A stretch of DNA of 52,156 bases, from the NCBI GenBank assembly GCA_902764545.1, contig CACWWC010000015.1:1-52156 (forward strand), in the 5' to 3' direction. Below the pieces are notes generated by a model. That model made no database searches. It saw nothing but the letters and a program-made list of their open reading frames with translations, and was not told where the DNA came from. Origin of the DNA: an uncultured Erysipelotrichaceae bacterium. Lineage in GTDB: Bacteria; Bacillota_I; Bacilli_A; RF39; UBA660. Of the stretch, positions 17,532-27,551 are shown one piece after another; within the stretch, counting starts at the first letter, position 1; each line of letters starts with the position of its first letter. The translations under genes and the position numbers were made by a program.

Positions 17532-20337
17532 GATAGTAATTAAAGGAGCAAGAGAAAATAATTTAAAAAATATAGATATAGAGTTGCCAAAAAATAAACT
17601 TATTGTTATGACAGGATTATCCGGAAGTGGTAAATCATCACTTGCCTTTGATACAATATATGCAGAAGGGCAAAGAAGATATGTAGAAAGCTTATCTGCT
17701 TACGCAAGACAATTTCTCGGTGGCACAGAAAAGCCTGATGTTGATTCAATAGAGGGTTTATCACCTGCCATATCAATTGACCAAAAAACAACTAATAATA
17801 ATCCAAGATCTACAGTAGGAACTGTTACTGAAATATATGACTATTTACGTTTGGTTTTTGCACGAGTTGGAGAACCATTTTGCCCAAATCACAATATTCC
17901 TATAACTTCTCAAAGCGTCGAGGAGATGACTAATAAACTAATGGAATACCCTCTAGGAACCAAAATGATTATAATGTCACCTGTAGTACATGGAGAAAAA
18001 GGGACACATAAAGATCTCTTTGACAATCTTAGAAAAGAGGGCTATGTAAGAGTAAGAGTTAACAAGGAGATGTATGATTTAAGTGAAGAAATAAACCTAG
18101 ATAAAAACAAAAAAGACAATATTGAAGTGGTAATTGATAGACTAGTTTTAAAAGAAGAATCCCGCTCGCGATTATTTGAAGCACTTGAAGGAGCAACGAA
18201 GCTATCTAAAGGTAAAGTTGTGATAGAGATATTAGGAGATAATAAAAAAGAATTAGTTTTTTCCGAATCATTTGCATGTCCATACTGTGAATTTTCATTA
18301 CCTGAATTAGAACCAAGGCTATTTAGCTTTAACGCTCCATATGGAGCATGCCCTGACTGTAAAGGATTGGGAATCAATCTACAGATAGATGAGGACTTGT
18401 TGATACCTGATGACACAAAATCAATTGAGGATGGTTGTATAAAAACACTAACAGATGATCCTGAGGGAATGGACTATTTAAAATTAGAATGTCTATGTAA
18501 ACATTATAAAATTAAAATGAATACTCCTTGGAAAAAAATTAAGAGAAAACATCAAGAATACATATTATATGGCTCTGATGAAATAATACACTTTCAGTAT
18601 TCTTCAAAAGGTGGAACAAAATATAATAAAAGAGAATTCTATGAGGGTATCATCAACAATTTAGAAAGAAGATATATGACAACAAGCTCAACTTGGATTA
18701 GAGAATGGCTTGAAAACTATATGGTAGAACACACTTGTGATACATGCCATGGTGCAAGATTATCAGAAGATGTATTATCCGTAAAATTAGGTGGCAAAAA
18801 TATATTTGAAGTTACAGAAATGTCAATTAAAGATCTTATTCCATTTTTTAATAATCTAAAGTTAACAGAAGAAAAGAAAGAAATTGCAAAATTAGTTATT
18901 AAAGAAATCTTGGATAGATTAAATTTTCTATCAAATGTTGGTCTTGAATACTTAACTTTAAGTAGAAGTGCAGGGACTTTATCAGGAGGAGAAGCACAAC
19001 GTATAAGATTAGCGACACAAATTGGATCTCACCTAACTGGAGTGCTTTATGTGTTAGATGAACCAAGCATTGGTCTTCATCAAAGAGATAATGATAGATT
19101 AATAAAATCACTATTAGATATGCGAGATTTAGGCAACACATTAATAGTAGTTGAACACGATACAGATACTATGCTAGCAAGCGATTACCTAGTTGATATA
19201 GGTCCCGGTGCGGGAGATAAAGGAGGATACATTGTTGCCCAAGGAACTCCAAAAGAGGTAATGAATAATGAAAAAAGTATAACTGGACAATACTTAAGTG
19301 GCAAAATTAGTATTGAAGTACCAAAAAAAAGAAGAAAAGGCAACAAAAAATATTTAAAAATCAAAGGAGCAAAGGAAAATAATTTAAAAAATATAGATGT
19401 TGACATTCCACTAGGAACATTGACATTAATAACTGGAGTAAGTGGAAGCGGAAAGTCAACATTAATAAATGAAATTTTGTCAAAAGCAGTTTATCAAAAA
19501 ATTTATAAATCCAAAGAAAAACCTGGCAAACATGATAAAATATTAGGAATTGATAATTTAGATAAGGTTGTTGCAATCTCACAAAACCCAATTGGAAGAA
19601 CACCACGCTCAAATCCCGCAACATATACAGGCGTATTTGATGACATTAGAGAACTTTTTACAAATACAAAAGAGGCCAAGATGTATGGATTTGAAAAAAA
19701 TAGATTTTCCTTTAACGTAAAAGGTGGAAGGTGCGAAGCATGCAGAGGTGACGGAGTTAAAAAAATCGAAATGCATTTTCTACCAGATGTATATGTACCA
19801 TGTGAAGTGTGTCATGGAACAAGATATAATACTGAAACTTTAAACATAAGATATAAGGGGAAGAATATTGCAGATGTACTAGATATGAGAGTATCAGAAG
19901 CGTTAGAGTTCTTTGAAAATGTCCCTAAAATTAAAAGAAAACTTCAGGTAATTGAAGATGTTGGATTAGGTTACATAAAATTAGGGCAAAGTGCTCCAAC
20001 ATTATCAGGAGGAGAAGCAGAAAGAGTAAAATTAGCAAAAGAATTACAAAAACAAGCAACAGGAAAAACATTATTTATATTGGATGAGCCTACTACAGGA
20101 TTACATACTGCCGATATAAAGCGCTTACTTGCAATTTTGCAAAAAATAGTAGATAATAAAGACACCGTAGTAATAATTGAACACAATCTTGATGTAATAA
20201 AAGTAGCTGATTATATAATAGATTTAGGACCAGAGGGAGGAGACGGAGGAGGAACAGTTGTAGCAACAGGGACTCCAGAAGAAGTATCAAAGGTCAAAGA
20301 ATCATATACAGGTCAGTTTTTAAAAAAAATATTATAG
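17524..20337 (+). CDS. uvrA: excinuclease ABC subunit A
   Basis: UvrA is the lesion-recognising dimeric ATPase of nucleotide excision repair. It has two ABC modules. Module 1 has Walker A GLSGSGKSS (about 31-39), an insertion with zinc finger CPYC...CPDC, and LSGGEAQR. Module 2 has GVSGSGKST, zinc finger CEAC...CEVC, LSGGEAER and Walker B LFILDEPTTGLH. The ATG at 17524 is chosen because MDKIVIKGARENN is the family start and AAAGG lies upstream. An ATG three codons earlier is possible. Length 937 is normal. Confidence 0.97.
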   Translation: MDKIVIKGARENNLKNIDIELPKNKLIVMTGLSGSGKSSLAFDTIYAEGQRRYVESLSAYARQFLGGTEKPDVDSIEGLSPAISIDQKTTNNNPRSTVGTVTEIYDYLRLVFARVGEPFCPNHNIPITSQSVEEMTNKLMEYPLGTKMIIMSPVVHGEKGTHKDLFDNLRKEGYVRVRVNKEMYDLSEEINLDKNKKDNIEVVIDRLVLKEESRSRLFEALEGATKLSKGKVVIEILGDNKKELVFSESFACPYCEFSLPELEPRLFSFNAPYGACPDCKGLGINLQIDEDLLIPDDTKSIEDGCIKTLTDDPEGMDYLKLECLCKHYKIKMNTPWKKIKRKHQEYILYGSDEIIHFQYSSKGGTKYNKREFYEGIINNLERRYMTTSSTWIREWLENYMVEHTCDTCHGARLSEDVLSVKLGGKNIFEVTEMSIKDLIPFFNNLKLTEEKKEIAKLVIKEILDRLNFLSNVGLEYLTLSRSAGTLSGGEAQRIRLATQIGSHLTGVLYVLDEPSIGLHQRDNDRLIKSLLDMRDLGNTLIVVEHDTDTMLASDYLVDIGPGAGDKGGYIVAQGTPKEVMNNEKSITGQYLSGKISIEVPKKRRKGNKKYLKIKGAKENNLKNIDVDIPLGTLTLITGVSGSGKSTLINEILSKAVYQKIYKSKEKPGKHDKILGIDNLDKVVAISQNPIGRTPRSNPATYTGVFDDIRELFTNTKEAKMYGFEKNRFSFNVKGGRCEACRGDGVKKIEMHFLPDVYVPCEVCHGTRYNTETLNIRYKGKNIADVLDMRVSEALEFFENVPKIKRKLQVIEDVGLGYIKLGQSAPTLSGGEAERVKLAKELQKQATGKTLFILDEPTTGLHTADIKRLLAILQKIVDNKDTVVIIEHNLDVIKVADYIIDLGPEGGDGGGTVVATGTPEEVSKVKESYTGQFLKKIL

Positions 20338-20348
20338 GTGGAGATTAG

Positions 20349-20774
20349 ATGCAGTTAATAATTAAAGAAAAAAACAAACTAAGAATTAATAAACTATTTG
20401 ATTGGATAATCCATATGATTGGTTACACACTAGTATTTATCTTAGTAACCAGTATATTTGATTCAATATATATTGATAATAACCATTTAATACTTTGGTC
20501 AGCTATCATAGTCCTACTTATATCAATATTAAATAAAACTGTGAAACCAATTTTAATAACACTAACTATTCCAATAACAGGAATTACATTGGGACTGTTT
20601 TACCCATGCATAAATGTATTTATTTTGAAATTAGTTGATTGGCTATTAAAAGATCACTTTACAATAAAAAATATCTATACTGCATTATTAGCCGCAATAC
20701 TTTTATCAATAACAAACTTTATTATGCAAGAAATTATAAATAATATAATAGAAAAGGTAAAAAGTCATGAATAG
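20349..20774 (+). CDS. YvlD-like four-helix membrane protein (phage holin superfamily IV type)
   Basis: The 141-residue product has four membrane segments. LNKTVKPILITLTIPITGITLGLFY contains the LNxxVKPILxxLTxPxTxxTLGLF pattern of the YvlD/PF04020 family. These are chromosomal membrane proteins rather than lytic holins, and their function is unsettled. TAGGTGGAG precedes the ATG, and the last 8 bases overlap lgt. A yvlD-type gene near uvrA and lgt fits Firmicutes synteny. Confidence 0.8.
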   Translation: MQLIIKEKNKLRINKLFDWIIHMIGYTLVFILVTSIFDSIYIDNNHLILWSAIIVLLISILNKTVKPILITLTIPITGITLGLFYPCINVFILKLVDWLLKDHFTIKNIYTALLAAILLSITNFIMQEIINNIIEKVKSHE

Positions 20775-21564
20775 TGTATTCTTAAACTTAGGTATTATTC
20801 AAATTAAATGGTATTCTATATTTATATTATTAGCAGTCATAATAGCATACTTTTTATTTAAAACAGAAGCAAAAAAGAAAGAGCTTTCAGAAGAAGATAT
20901 TAATAATATAGTTTTTTATGGATTTATTATAGGTATCATTGGAGCAAGAACATACTATGTATTATTTAATTTGGACTTCTATTTAACTAATCCACTAGAA
21001 ATATTACAAATATGGCATGGAGGACTTGCAATACACGGAGGATTAATTGCTGCACTAATCTTTTTAATAATATATACGAGAAAGAAGAGAATTAATCTAA
21101 TATTATTATTGGATATTATAGTAATTGGGCTAATACTTGCCCAATCAATTGGAAGATGGGGCAACTTCTTTAATCAAGAAGCATTTGGAAGAATAGTTTC
21201 AAAATCTATTTTAGTAAAACAACATATTCCAAGATTTATCATAAATGGCATGTATATATCAGGATATTATAGAGAACCAACGTTCTTATATGAATCTATA
21301 CTCTCATTTATAGGATTTATTGTATTAAATGTGTTAAGAATAACCAAAAATCTTAAAACAGGAATAATCACAAGTTTATATTTAACATGGTATGGTATGT
21401 CAAGACTTGCTATTGAGTCATTAAGAACTGACTCACTTATGTTAGGATCCTTCAAGATAGCACAACTTATATCATTGTTAGGAATTATATCAGGAGTAAT
21501 AATTTTAATATTAAGTATTAAAAAAAATAACTATTATAAAGAAGATTATATATATAGGAGGTAA
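20767..21564 (+). CDS. lgt: prolipoprotein diacylglyceryl transferase
   Basis: Lgt transfers diacylglycerol from phosphatidylglycerol to the lipobox cysteine of preprolipoproteins in the membrane, the first step of lipoprotein maturation. The signature GRWGNFFNQEAFG (about 130-142) and the HGGLAIHGG motif (about 80-88) are present, along with seven hydrophobic segments. Length 265 is normal. It overlaps the YvlD-like gene by 8 bases and is followed after three bases by yvcK. Confidence 0.96.
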   Translation: MNSVFLNLGIIQIKWYSIFILLAVIIAYFLFKTEAKKKELSEEDINNIVFYGFIIGIIGARTYYVLFNLDFYLTNPLEILQIWHGGLAIHGGLIAALIFLIIYTRKKRINLILLLDIIVIGLILAQSIGRWGNFFNQEAFGRIVSKSILVKQHIPRFIINGMYISGYYREPTFLYESILSFIGFIVLNVLRITKNLKTGIITSLYLTWYGMSRLAIESLRTDSLMLGSFKIAQLISLLGIISGVIILILSIKKNNYYKEDYIYRR

Positions 21565-21567
21565 TTT

Positions 21568-22521
21568 ATGTATAAAAAAGTTGTTGTTTTTGGTGGAGGA
21601 ACAGGGATTTCATATTTATTAAAAGGATTAAAAGACTTCCCAATAGATATCACAGCTGTCATAACAGTTTCAGATAATGGCAGATCAACGGGAAAGCTAA
21701 GAAAAGAATTTCATACTCCAGCAGTAGGGGATATTAGAAAAGTTATAACTAATTTATCTCAAATTGATGAGCCAATTAAAGATATGATGTCATATAGATT
21801 TAATACATCAAGTGATTTAGACGGACATGCCGTTGGAAATCTCATTTTAACAGCTATGTTAGATATCACAGGGTCATTAAAAGACTCAATAGCTCATTTA
21901 AGTAAGCTATTAGACGTAAAGCACACGGTTTTACCTATATCTGAAGATTCAAATTTAACACTAATGGGACTAGATATTGATGGAAATATTATTGAAGGAG
22001 AAGAACAAATAACTAAATCACAACGAAAATTTGAAAGAATTTTCTATAAAAATGAACCAACAGTACTTCCAGAGGTTATAAAAGCAATAAAAAATGCAGA
22101 TTTAATTATTTTTAGTATGGGAAGTTTATATACAAGTATTTTACCTAACATTATATGCAAGCAAGTAAAAGAAGCCTTAAATGAAACAAAAGCACCAATA
22201 ATGTACTTATGTAATATTGTAACGCAACCAGGAGAAACAGATAATTTTACAGTTGGAGATCATGTTGAATTATTAAATAAATATTTAGAAACGAAAAAGT
22301 TAGATGTTGTAATCGCCAACAATAAAAAAGTAAGCGAAGAATTTGCAAAAAAATATGAGAGTGAAGAGCAAAAAGATCCAGTAATTATTGATAAAGAAAA
22401 ATTGAAGAGTATTGGTGTAGAATTAATTGATGATGATCTATTAACTATAGACGATAATACATTAAAGCATGATAGTCTAAAATTAAGTTCACTAATCTTT
22501 TCATATTTAATGAGGAAATAA
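21568..22521 (+). CDS. yvcK: YvcK/CofD-like gluconeogenesis and morphology factor
   Basis: YvcK proteins bind UDP-sugars and are needed for normal cell shape and growth on gluconeogenic carbon in Bacillus. The start VVVFGGGTGISYLLKGLK carries the nucleotide-binding GGGTG. VSDNGRSTGKLR and VGDIRKV are the characteristic following motifs. Length 317 is normal. AGGAGG precedes the ATG. Its stop overlaps the whiA start (TAATG). The rapZ gene that usually precedes yvcK-whiA is absent here. Confidence 0.94.
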   Translation: MYKKVVVFGGGTGISYLLKGLKDFPIDITAVITVSDNGRSTGKLRKEFHTPAVGDIRKVITNLSQIDEPIKDMMSYRFNTSSDLDGHAVGNLILTAMLDITGSLKDSIAHLSKLLDVKHTVLPISEDSNLTLMGLDIDGNIIEGEEQITKSQRKFERIFYKNEPTVLPEVIKAIKNADLIIFSMGSLYTSILPNIICKQVKEALNETKAPIMYLCNIVTQPGETDNFTVGDHVELLNKYLETKKLDVVIANNKKVSEEFAKKYESEEQKDPVIIDKEKLKSIGVELIDDDLLTIDDNTLKHDSLKLSSLIFSYLMRK

Positions 22522-23456
22522 TGTCATATACAATAGAAATAAAAAAAGAAATTTCAGCAAAAAAAAATACGACTTCAGAATCAATAGCAGAATTATCAGC
22601 ATACATTAGAAATAATAGTAATATAACTGATAAAAATATAATAATTACAACTGAAAATCACTTTTTAATAAATAGAATAAAAGAACAGATAAAAGATTTA
22701 TTTGACATATCGGCGAAAGAAGAGATAATTGAAAATTTAAATTTTAGCAAAAATGTGTTATATCAACTTATGATAGATAAAAAATTAGATATAATATGCA
22801 AAAGTTTGGGCATTTATGATGAACATAATAATTTTCTTGATAATGTACCTAAATACATAGTAGGAGCAAATGAAGAAATAAGAGCCTATCTAAGAGGAGC
22901 CTTCTTTGCTACAGGAAGCATAAATGATCCAAAAAAGTCAAGATACCATCTAGAAATATTAACATATACTCCACAAGAATCCGTTTTTATACAAAAATTA
23001 TTAAACTTATTTGATTTAAATGCAAAAATTTTGGCAAGGGATAAAGGGTATATGATTTATATAAAAGAAGCAGAGAAAATAAGTGACTTTATAAAAATTC
23101 TAGGAGCAAATAAAGCAGTAATGTATTATGAAAATGTAAGGATATATAGAGAAGAAAAAAATAAAACAAACAGACTGAATAATTGCGAACAAGCTAATAT
23201 GGACAAAGTATTTGAGACTGCCAATGAACAATTAAAGCAAATTGAAATAATTGAACAAAACGATGGAAAAATGTTACTAGATGACAAAACTAAACAAGCC
23301 TTAGAATATAGAAAAAAATATCCCGAAACATCATTAAAAGAATTAGCAGAAATTATAAGTGTGGAAACAGGAAAGTCAATTACCAAATCAGGTCTGAACC
23401 ATAGAATGAGAAAAATCAAGGATCTAGCTAAAAAGTTTGCACAAACAAACGAATGA
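22521..23456 (+). CDS. whiA: WhiA-family DNA-binding protein
   Basis: WhiA has an N-terminal LAGLIDADG-type fold without nuclease activity and a C-terminal helix-turn-helix. It affects division and chromosome segregation in Firmicutes and sporulation in actinomycetes. Visible parts are the YTIEIKKEIS start, RAYLRGAFFATGSINDP of the LAGLIDADG fold (about 125-141) and a C-terminal HTH (SLKELAEIISVETGKSITKSGLNHRMRKI). At 311 residues it is complete. It is coupled to yvcK and followed by a terminator. Confidence 0.95.
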   Translation: MSYTIEIKKEISAKKNTTSESIAELSAYIRNNSNITDKNIIITTENHFLINRIKEQIKDLFDISAKEEIIENLNFSKNVLYQLMIDKKLDIICKSLGIYDEHNNFLDNVPKYIVGANEEIRAYLRGAFFATGSINDPKKSRYHLEILTYTPQESVFIQKLLNLFDLNAKILARDKGYMIYIKEAEKISDFIKILGANKAVMYYENVRIYREEKNKTNRLNNCEQANMDKVFETANEQLKQIEIIEQNDGKMLLDDKTKQALEYRKKYPETSLKELAEIISVETGKSITKSGLNHRMRKIKDLAKKFAQTNE

Positions 23457-23460
23457 TAAC

Positions 23461-23489
23461 AAAAATTGCAGAAAAAAATGCAATTTTTT
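23461..23489 (+). terminator. intrinsic terminator after whiA
   Basis: AAAAATTGCA/TGCAATTTTT (10 bp) with an A-rich eight-base loop. The T-run is part of the right arm. Confidence 0.8.
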
Positions 23490-23543
23490 GTTTACACTTA
23501 CAAATAAAAGGCTTATTGTTTTCTTAAATATATGATGATATAC

Positions 23544-23549
23544 TATAAT
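23544..23549 (+). promoter_or_regulatory. probable -10 box of the nucleoside kinase gene
   Basis: TATAAT lies 20 bases before the start codon, after a weak -35 candidate TTCTTA (23521-23526) at 17 bases. Confidence 0.4.
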
Positions 23550-23568
23550 ATAATAAGAGGTGGTTAGT

Positions 23569-25224
23569 ATGATAGATACAATAAATGTAATGATTGAGAA
23601 TGCCAAATATCAATACAGTAAAGGAATAACACTTGAAGAAATATTAACTGAGCACAGAGATAAATACAAGTTTCCTGTCTTACTTGCTAGAATTAATAAC
23701 AGGTTAAAAGAGTTATCTACAAAAATTGAGGAAGATTCCGAAATAGAATTTCTTGATTTGACATCCCCAGAAGGAAATAGGACACATATTAATGGACTAA
23801 TTTTAATTCTCTTATATGCAATTAATACACTTTACGGAAAAAAGGCAAAGATTCGAGTAGAACACTCGCTTGATAAAGGAATCTATATAAAAACATACTT
23901 TAAAATAAATGAATCTAAACTTAATGAAATATATCAAGTAATGGTTGAAATAATAAAAAAAGATTTACCAATTAGTAAACTCAATATAGATAGAATAGAA
24001 GCTATGAAGTATTTTGAAGAATCTGGTGAGGAGACCAAATCAGGAGTATTAAAGTATAATACAGATAATTATATAACATTGTACAGATTAGGAAATATTT
24101 ATGATTATTTTTATAGTCTTATGCCAATTTCAACAGGATATATAAAGTCTTTTGCATTAACATTTATTGATGATACAAGTTTTGTACTTAGATTCCCAAC
24201 AATTTACATAAATAACAGGATAAAACCATACCAACACCATCCTCATATGTTTGAGGTATTTAGTGAATATAAAAACTGGGCAGAATTAATGGGGATTAGA
24301 AGCTCTGTTGATTTAAATAGAGTAGTATCAACAGGAAAAATAAGCGAATTAATAAAAATTGATGAAACACTACAAAGTAATAGATTATTATCAATAGCGA
24401 AGGAAATCAATGCTAAAAAGAATAAAATTAAAATAGTATTAATGGCAGGTCCATCATCCTCAGGAAAAACCACAACATCGAGAAAGTTGTGCATGTATCT
24501 TAAAAGTTTTGGTCTTAACCCTAAAACAATAGGAATGGATGATTACTTTGTTGATAAAGATAAAACACCAGTTGATGAGAATGGTAATTATGATTATGAA
24601 TGCTTAGAAGCAGTTGACCTTAAACTATTTGATAAGCAAATGCAAGAATTATTGGAAGGAAAAAAAGTTAAAACACCAACATATAATTTTGCATTGGGTA
24701 AAAAAGAGTTAACAACAGATATGCAATTAGAAGAAAATGACATAGTTATAATTGAAGGAATTCATGCATTAGATACGAAAATAATGACAAATATACCTAG
24801 AGATAAAAAATATAAAATATATATAAGTCCACTAACGGAACTTAATATAGATTCTCATAATAGAATACCTACTACAGACAACAGATTACTAAGAAGAATA
24901 ATAAGAGATAATAGAACAAGAGAATATAATGTAGAAAACACATTAAAACAATGGGCAAGCGTCAGACAAGGTGAAGAAAAATACATTTTCCCATATCAAG
25001 ATGAGGCTGATGTAACAATAAATTCAGCAGCTATATACGAAATAGGAGTATTAAAAACGTATGCCGAACCATTATTATATTCAGTAGATAGTAACTCACC
25101 ATATTATGAAGAAGCAAAAAGGTTAATTAACTTCTTAAGAATGTTTTTGCCAATTCCATCAGAATCTATACCTGAAGATGCTGTTATCAGAGAATTTATT
25201 GGTGGAGGATACTTTCATGAATAA
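23569..25224 (+). CDS. uridine kinase-like protein with ThrRS-like N-terminal domain
   Basis: The 551-residue protein belongs to the two-domain nucleoside kinase group. An N-terminal half related to the threonyl-tRNA synthetase second domain (HHPHMFEVF-type histidines near 225) is fused to a P-loop uridine kinase/phosphoribulokinase domain. VLMAGPSSSGKTTTSRKL (about 292-309) is Walker A, and MDDYFVDKDKTP and NYDYECLEAVDL are the uridine kinase substrate region. It probably phosphorylates a nucleoside or related metabolite. The ATG at 23569 fits AGAGGTGG. A GTG at 23560 lies inside that site and is rejected. It appears monocistronic. Confidence 0.85.
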   Translation: MIDTINVMIENAKYQYSKGITLEEILTEHRDKYKFPVLLARINNRLKELSTKIEEDSEIEFLDLTSPEGNRTHINGLILILLYAINTLYGKKAKIRVEHSLDKGIYIKTYFKINESKLNEIYQVMVEIIKKDLPISKLNIDRIEAMKYFEESGEETKSGVLKYNTDNYITLYRLGNIYDYFYSLMPISTGYIKSFALTFIDDTSFVLRFPTIYINNRIKPYQHHPHMFEVFSEYKNWAELMGIRSSVDLNRVVSTGKISELIKIDETLQSNRLLSIAKEINAKKNKIKIVLMAGPSSSGKTTTSRKLCMYLKSFGLNPKTIGMDDYFVDKDKTPVDENGNYDYECLEAVDLKLFDKQMQELLEGKKVKTPTYNFALGKKELTTDMQLEENDIVIIEGIHALDTKIMTNIPRDKKYKIYISPLTELNIDSHNRIPTTDNRLLRRIIRDNRTREYNVENTLKQWASVRQGEEKYIFPYQDEADVTINSAAIYEIGVLKTYAEPLLYSVDSNSPYYEEAKRLINFLRMFLPIPSESIPEDAVIREFIGGGYFHE

Positions 25225-25249
25225 AATTTGAGTAATAGAAAATAATATG

Positions 25250-25278
25250 TTGAAAGAAATTAATAAAAAATATATAAT
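25250..25278 (+). promoter_or_regulatory. promoter of gap
   Basis: TTGAAA (25250-25255), 17 bases, TATAAT (25273-25278), a close match to the housekeeping consensus. Confidence 0.75.
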
Positions 25279-25299
25279 TAAATAAAGGAGAATGATAAT

Positions 25300-26304
25300 A
25301 TGATAAAAGTAGCAATTAATGGATTTGGAAGAATTGGAAGATTATGTTTTAGATTAATGGAAGAAAATCCAGAGTTTGAAGTAGTTGCAATCAATGATTT
25401 GACAGATGCAGAGCAACTTGCTTATTTATTGAAATACGATACTAATCACAGAAACTATAGAATTAATGATATTAAAGATGATGGAGAGTTCATTGTTATT
25501 GGTAATAGAAAAATAAAGATATATGCAGAAAAAGATCCTGCAATGTTACCATGGAAAGATTTAGATATAGATGTTGTATTTGAATGTACAGGGTTATTTA
25601 CCTCAGAAGAAAAAGCAATGGCTCATATAAATGCAGGAGCAAAACACGTCATTATTTCCGCTCCAGCAAAAGGAGATATTAAAACAATAGTTTATAATGT
25701 AAACCATGAAATCTTAACAGGAGATGAAAAAATTATATCAGCAGCAAGTTGTACAACCAATTGTCTTGCTCCAGTAGTAGATGTATTAGATAGAGAATTT
25801 GGAATCAAAAAAGGATATATGACAACTGTTCATGCATATACAAACGATCAAGCAACTCTTGATATTCCACATAAGAAAGGAATTAAAGCCCGTAGAGGAC
25901 GTGCCTGTGCTGCAAATATTATTCCTGCATCAACAGGAGCTGCTTCAGCTATAGGAAAAGTTTGCCCAAATCTTGATGGAAAGTTAGAAGGAACAGCTAT
26001 GAGAGTACCAGTTCCAACAGGCTCAGTTGTAGATTTAGTTCTTGAATTAGGAAGAAACACAACAGTAGAAGAAATTAATAATGTATTAAAAAATAATACT
26101 AATGAAACATTAGAATATACTGAAGATCCAATTGTTTCAAGCGATGTAATTGGAAGAAGATGTGGATCATTGGTAGATGCTTTATCAACAAGTGTATTAG
26201 ATACTGAATCTGGTCAGCTTGTAAAAGTAGTATCATGGTATGACAATGAAATGAGCTACACTGCTCAGATGGTTAGAACTGCTAAATACCTTATGACAAA
26301 ATAA
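25300..26304 (+). CDS. gap: glyceraldehyde-3-phosphate dehydrogenase (type I)
   Basis: GAPDH oxidises glyceraldehyde 3-phosphate with NAD+ and phosphate to 1,3-bisphosphoglycerate in the cytoplasm. The start [12 protein letters not shown] is the NAD fold. [10 protein letters not shown] (about 149-158) holds the catalytic cysteine, and SWYDNEMSY marks the C-terminus. Length 334 is exact for the family. AAAGGAG precedes the ATG. It has its own promoter and terminator and is followed by pgk. Confidence 0.98.
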   Translation: MIKVAINGFGRIGRLCFRLMEENPEFEVVAINDLTDAEQLAYLLKYDTNHRNYRINDIKDDGEFIVIGNRKIKIYAEKDPAMLPWKDLDIDVVFECTGLFTSEEKAMAHINAGAKHVIISAPAKGDIKTIVYNVNHEILTGDEKIISAASCTTNCLAPVVDVLDREFGIKKGYMTTVHAYTNDQATLDIPHKKGIKARRGRACAANIIPASTGAASAIGKVCPNLDGKLEGTAMRVPVPTGSVVDLVLELGRNTTVEEINNVLKNNTNETLEYTEDPIVSSDVIGRRCGSLVDALSTSVLDTESGQLVKVVSWYDNEMSYTAQMVRTAKYLMTK

Positions 26305-26326
26305 AGGAATTGTTTCCTTTTTTTTT
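26303..26326 (+). terminator. intrinsic terminator after gap
   Basis: AAAGGAA/TTCCTTT with a four-base loop, followed by more T. The left arm starts at the end of the stop codon. Confidence 0.75.
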
Positions 26327-26337
26327 ATAAAAAAAAA

Positions 26338-26346
26338 TGTTATACT
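26338..26346 (+). promoter_or_regulatory. extended -10 promoter of the pgk operon
   Basis: TGtTATACT lies 24 bases upstream of the pgk ATG. No -35 box is distinguishable from the A-rich terminator tail. Confidence 0.5.
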
Positions 26347-26369
26347 CAAAGTAGATAGGAGATTGTAAA

Positions 26370-27542
26370 ATGAAGACGATAAGAGATTTAGATATTGAAA
26401 ATAAGAAAGTAATAATAAGGTGTGACTTTAATGTCCCAATAGAAAACGGAATAATAGTTGATGATACTAGAATTAAAGGTGCACTAGAGACTATTAAATA
26501 TTGTATAAAAAATAATGCTAAAATCATATTGATGTCACATTTAGGCAGAATAAAAGAAGAAAAAGACCTAAAGAAAAATAATTTAGCTCCAGTTGCAAAG
26601 AGATTATCAGAACTTCTAGAACAAGATATTTTATTCTGCGATAAGACAAGAGGAGAAGAACTTGAAGAAACAATAAAAAGTATGGAGCCTAGAGATATCC
26701 TATTAATTCAAAATACAAGATACGAAGATTTAGATGGGAAAAAAGAAAGTGGAAATGATCCTGAACTTGGAAAATACTGGGCATCCCTAGGAGATGTTTT
26801 TATAAATGATGCCTTTGGAACAATTCATAGAGCACACGCGTCAAACGTAGGAATTGCTAGCAGAATTGAATCAGCTATAGGGTTCTTAATTGAAAAAGAA
26901 CTTAAAGCTTTAAATACATTAAATAGTCCGGAAAGACCATTTATCGTAATTTTAGGCGGTGCAAAAGTAGCTGATAAAATTGGTGTAATAAAAAATCTTG
27001 TTACTAAAGCAGATCAAATACTAATTGGTGGAGGAATGGCATTCACCTTTCTAAAAGCAAAAGGTTATAATGTTGGAAAATCATTAGTAGATAATGATAA
27101 CATTGATTTTTGTAAAGAAATTTTGCAAAAATATCCAGATAAAATTATACTTCCAGTGGATTTTGCAGTTACTAATGAGTTTACTAATGATGAAGAGTAT
27201 AGAGAAAAAACAATAGACAATATTTCAGACGATGAGATGGGCCTAGATATTGGAAGTCAAACAACGGCAATGTATAAGAGCATAGTATTAAAAGCCGCAA
27301 CAATTATTTGGAATGGTCCTATGGGAGTATATGAATTTGAAAAGTATAAGAAAAATACAGATGAATTATTAGAGTTTATATGCAACCATAATATTAAAAC
27401 TATTCTAGGAGGAGGAGATACTGTTGCTTCGGCAACCAAATTGGGATATAAGGACAAAGTTTATCATGCATCAACAGGTGGAGGAGCAACATTGGAATAC
27501 CTAGAAGGAAAAGAATTGCCGGGATTATCTGCAATTAAATAG
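26370..27542 (+). CDS. pgk: phosphoglycerate kinase
   Basis: PGK transfers phosphate from 1,3-bisphosphoglycerate to ADP. The substrate-binding start VIIRCDFNVPIENG (about 14-27), the MSHLGR motif, the conserved FGTIHRAHAS and the C-terminal nucleotide loop GGGDTVASA/STGGGATLEYL are present. Length 390 is normal. ATAGGAG precedes the ATG. It heads a cluster with a GNAT-like gene, a glycosyltransferase and tpiA. Confidence 0.98.
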   Translation: MKTIRDLDIENKKVIIRCDFNVPIENGIIVDDTRIKGALETIKYCIKNNAKIILMSHLGRIKEEKDLKKNNLAPVAKRLSELLEQDILFCDKTRGEELEETIKSMEPRDILLIQNTRYEDLDGKKESGNDPELGKYWASLGDVFINDAFGTIHRAHASNVGIASRIESAIGFLIEKELKALNTLNSPERPFIVILGGAKVADKIGVIKNLVTKADQILIGGGMAFTFLKAKGYNVGKSLVDNDNIDFCKEILQKYPDKIILPVDFAVTNEFTNDEEYREKTIDNISDDEMGLDIGSQTTAMYKSIVLKAATIIWNGPMGVYEFEKYKKNTDELLEFICNHNIKTILGGGDTVASATKLGYKDKVYHASTGGGATLEYLEGKELPGLSAIK

Positions 27543-27551
27543 GTGATATAA

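Noticed and set aside
20349-20774. A prophage holin
   Set aside because: The YvlD-type family is chromosomal, no other phage gene is nearby, and the gene is coupled to lgt.
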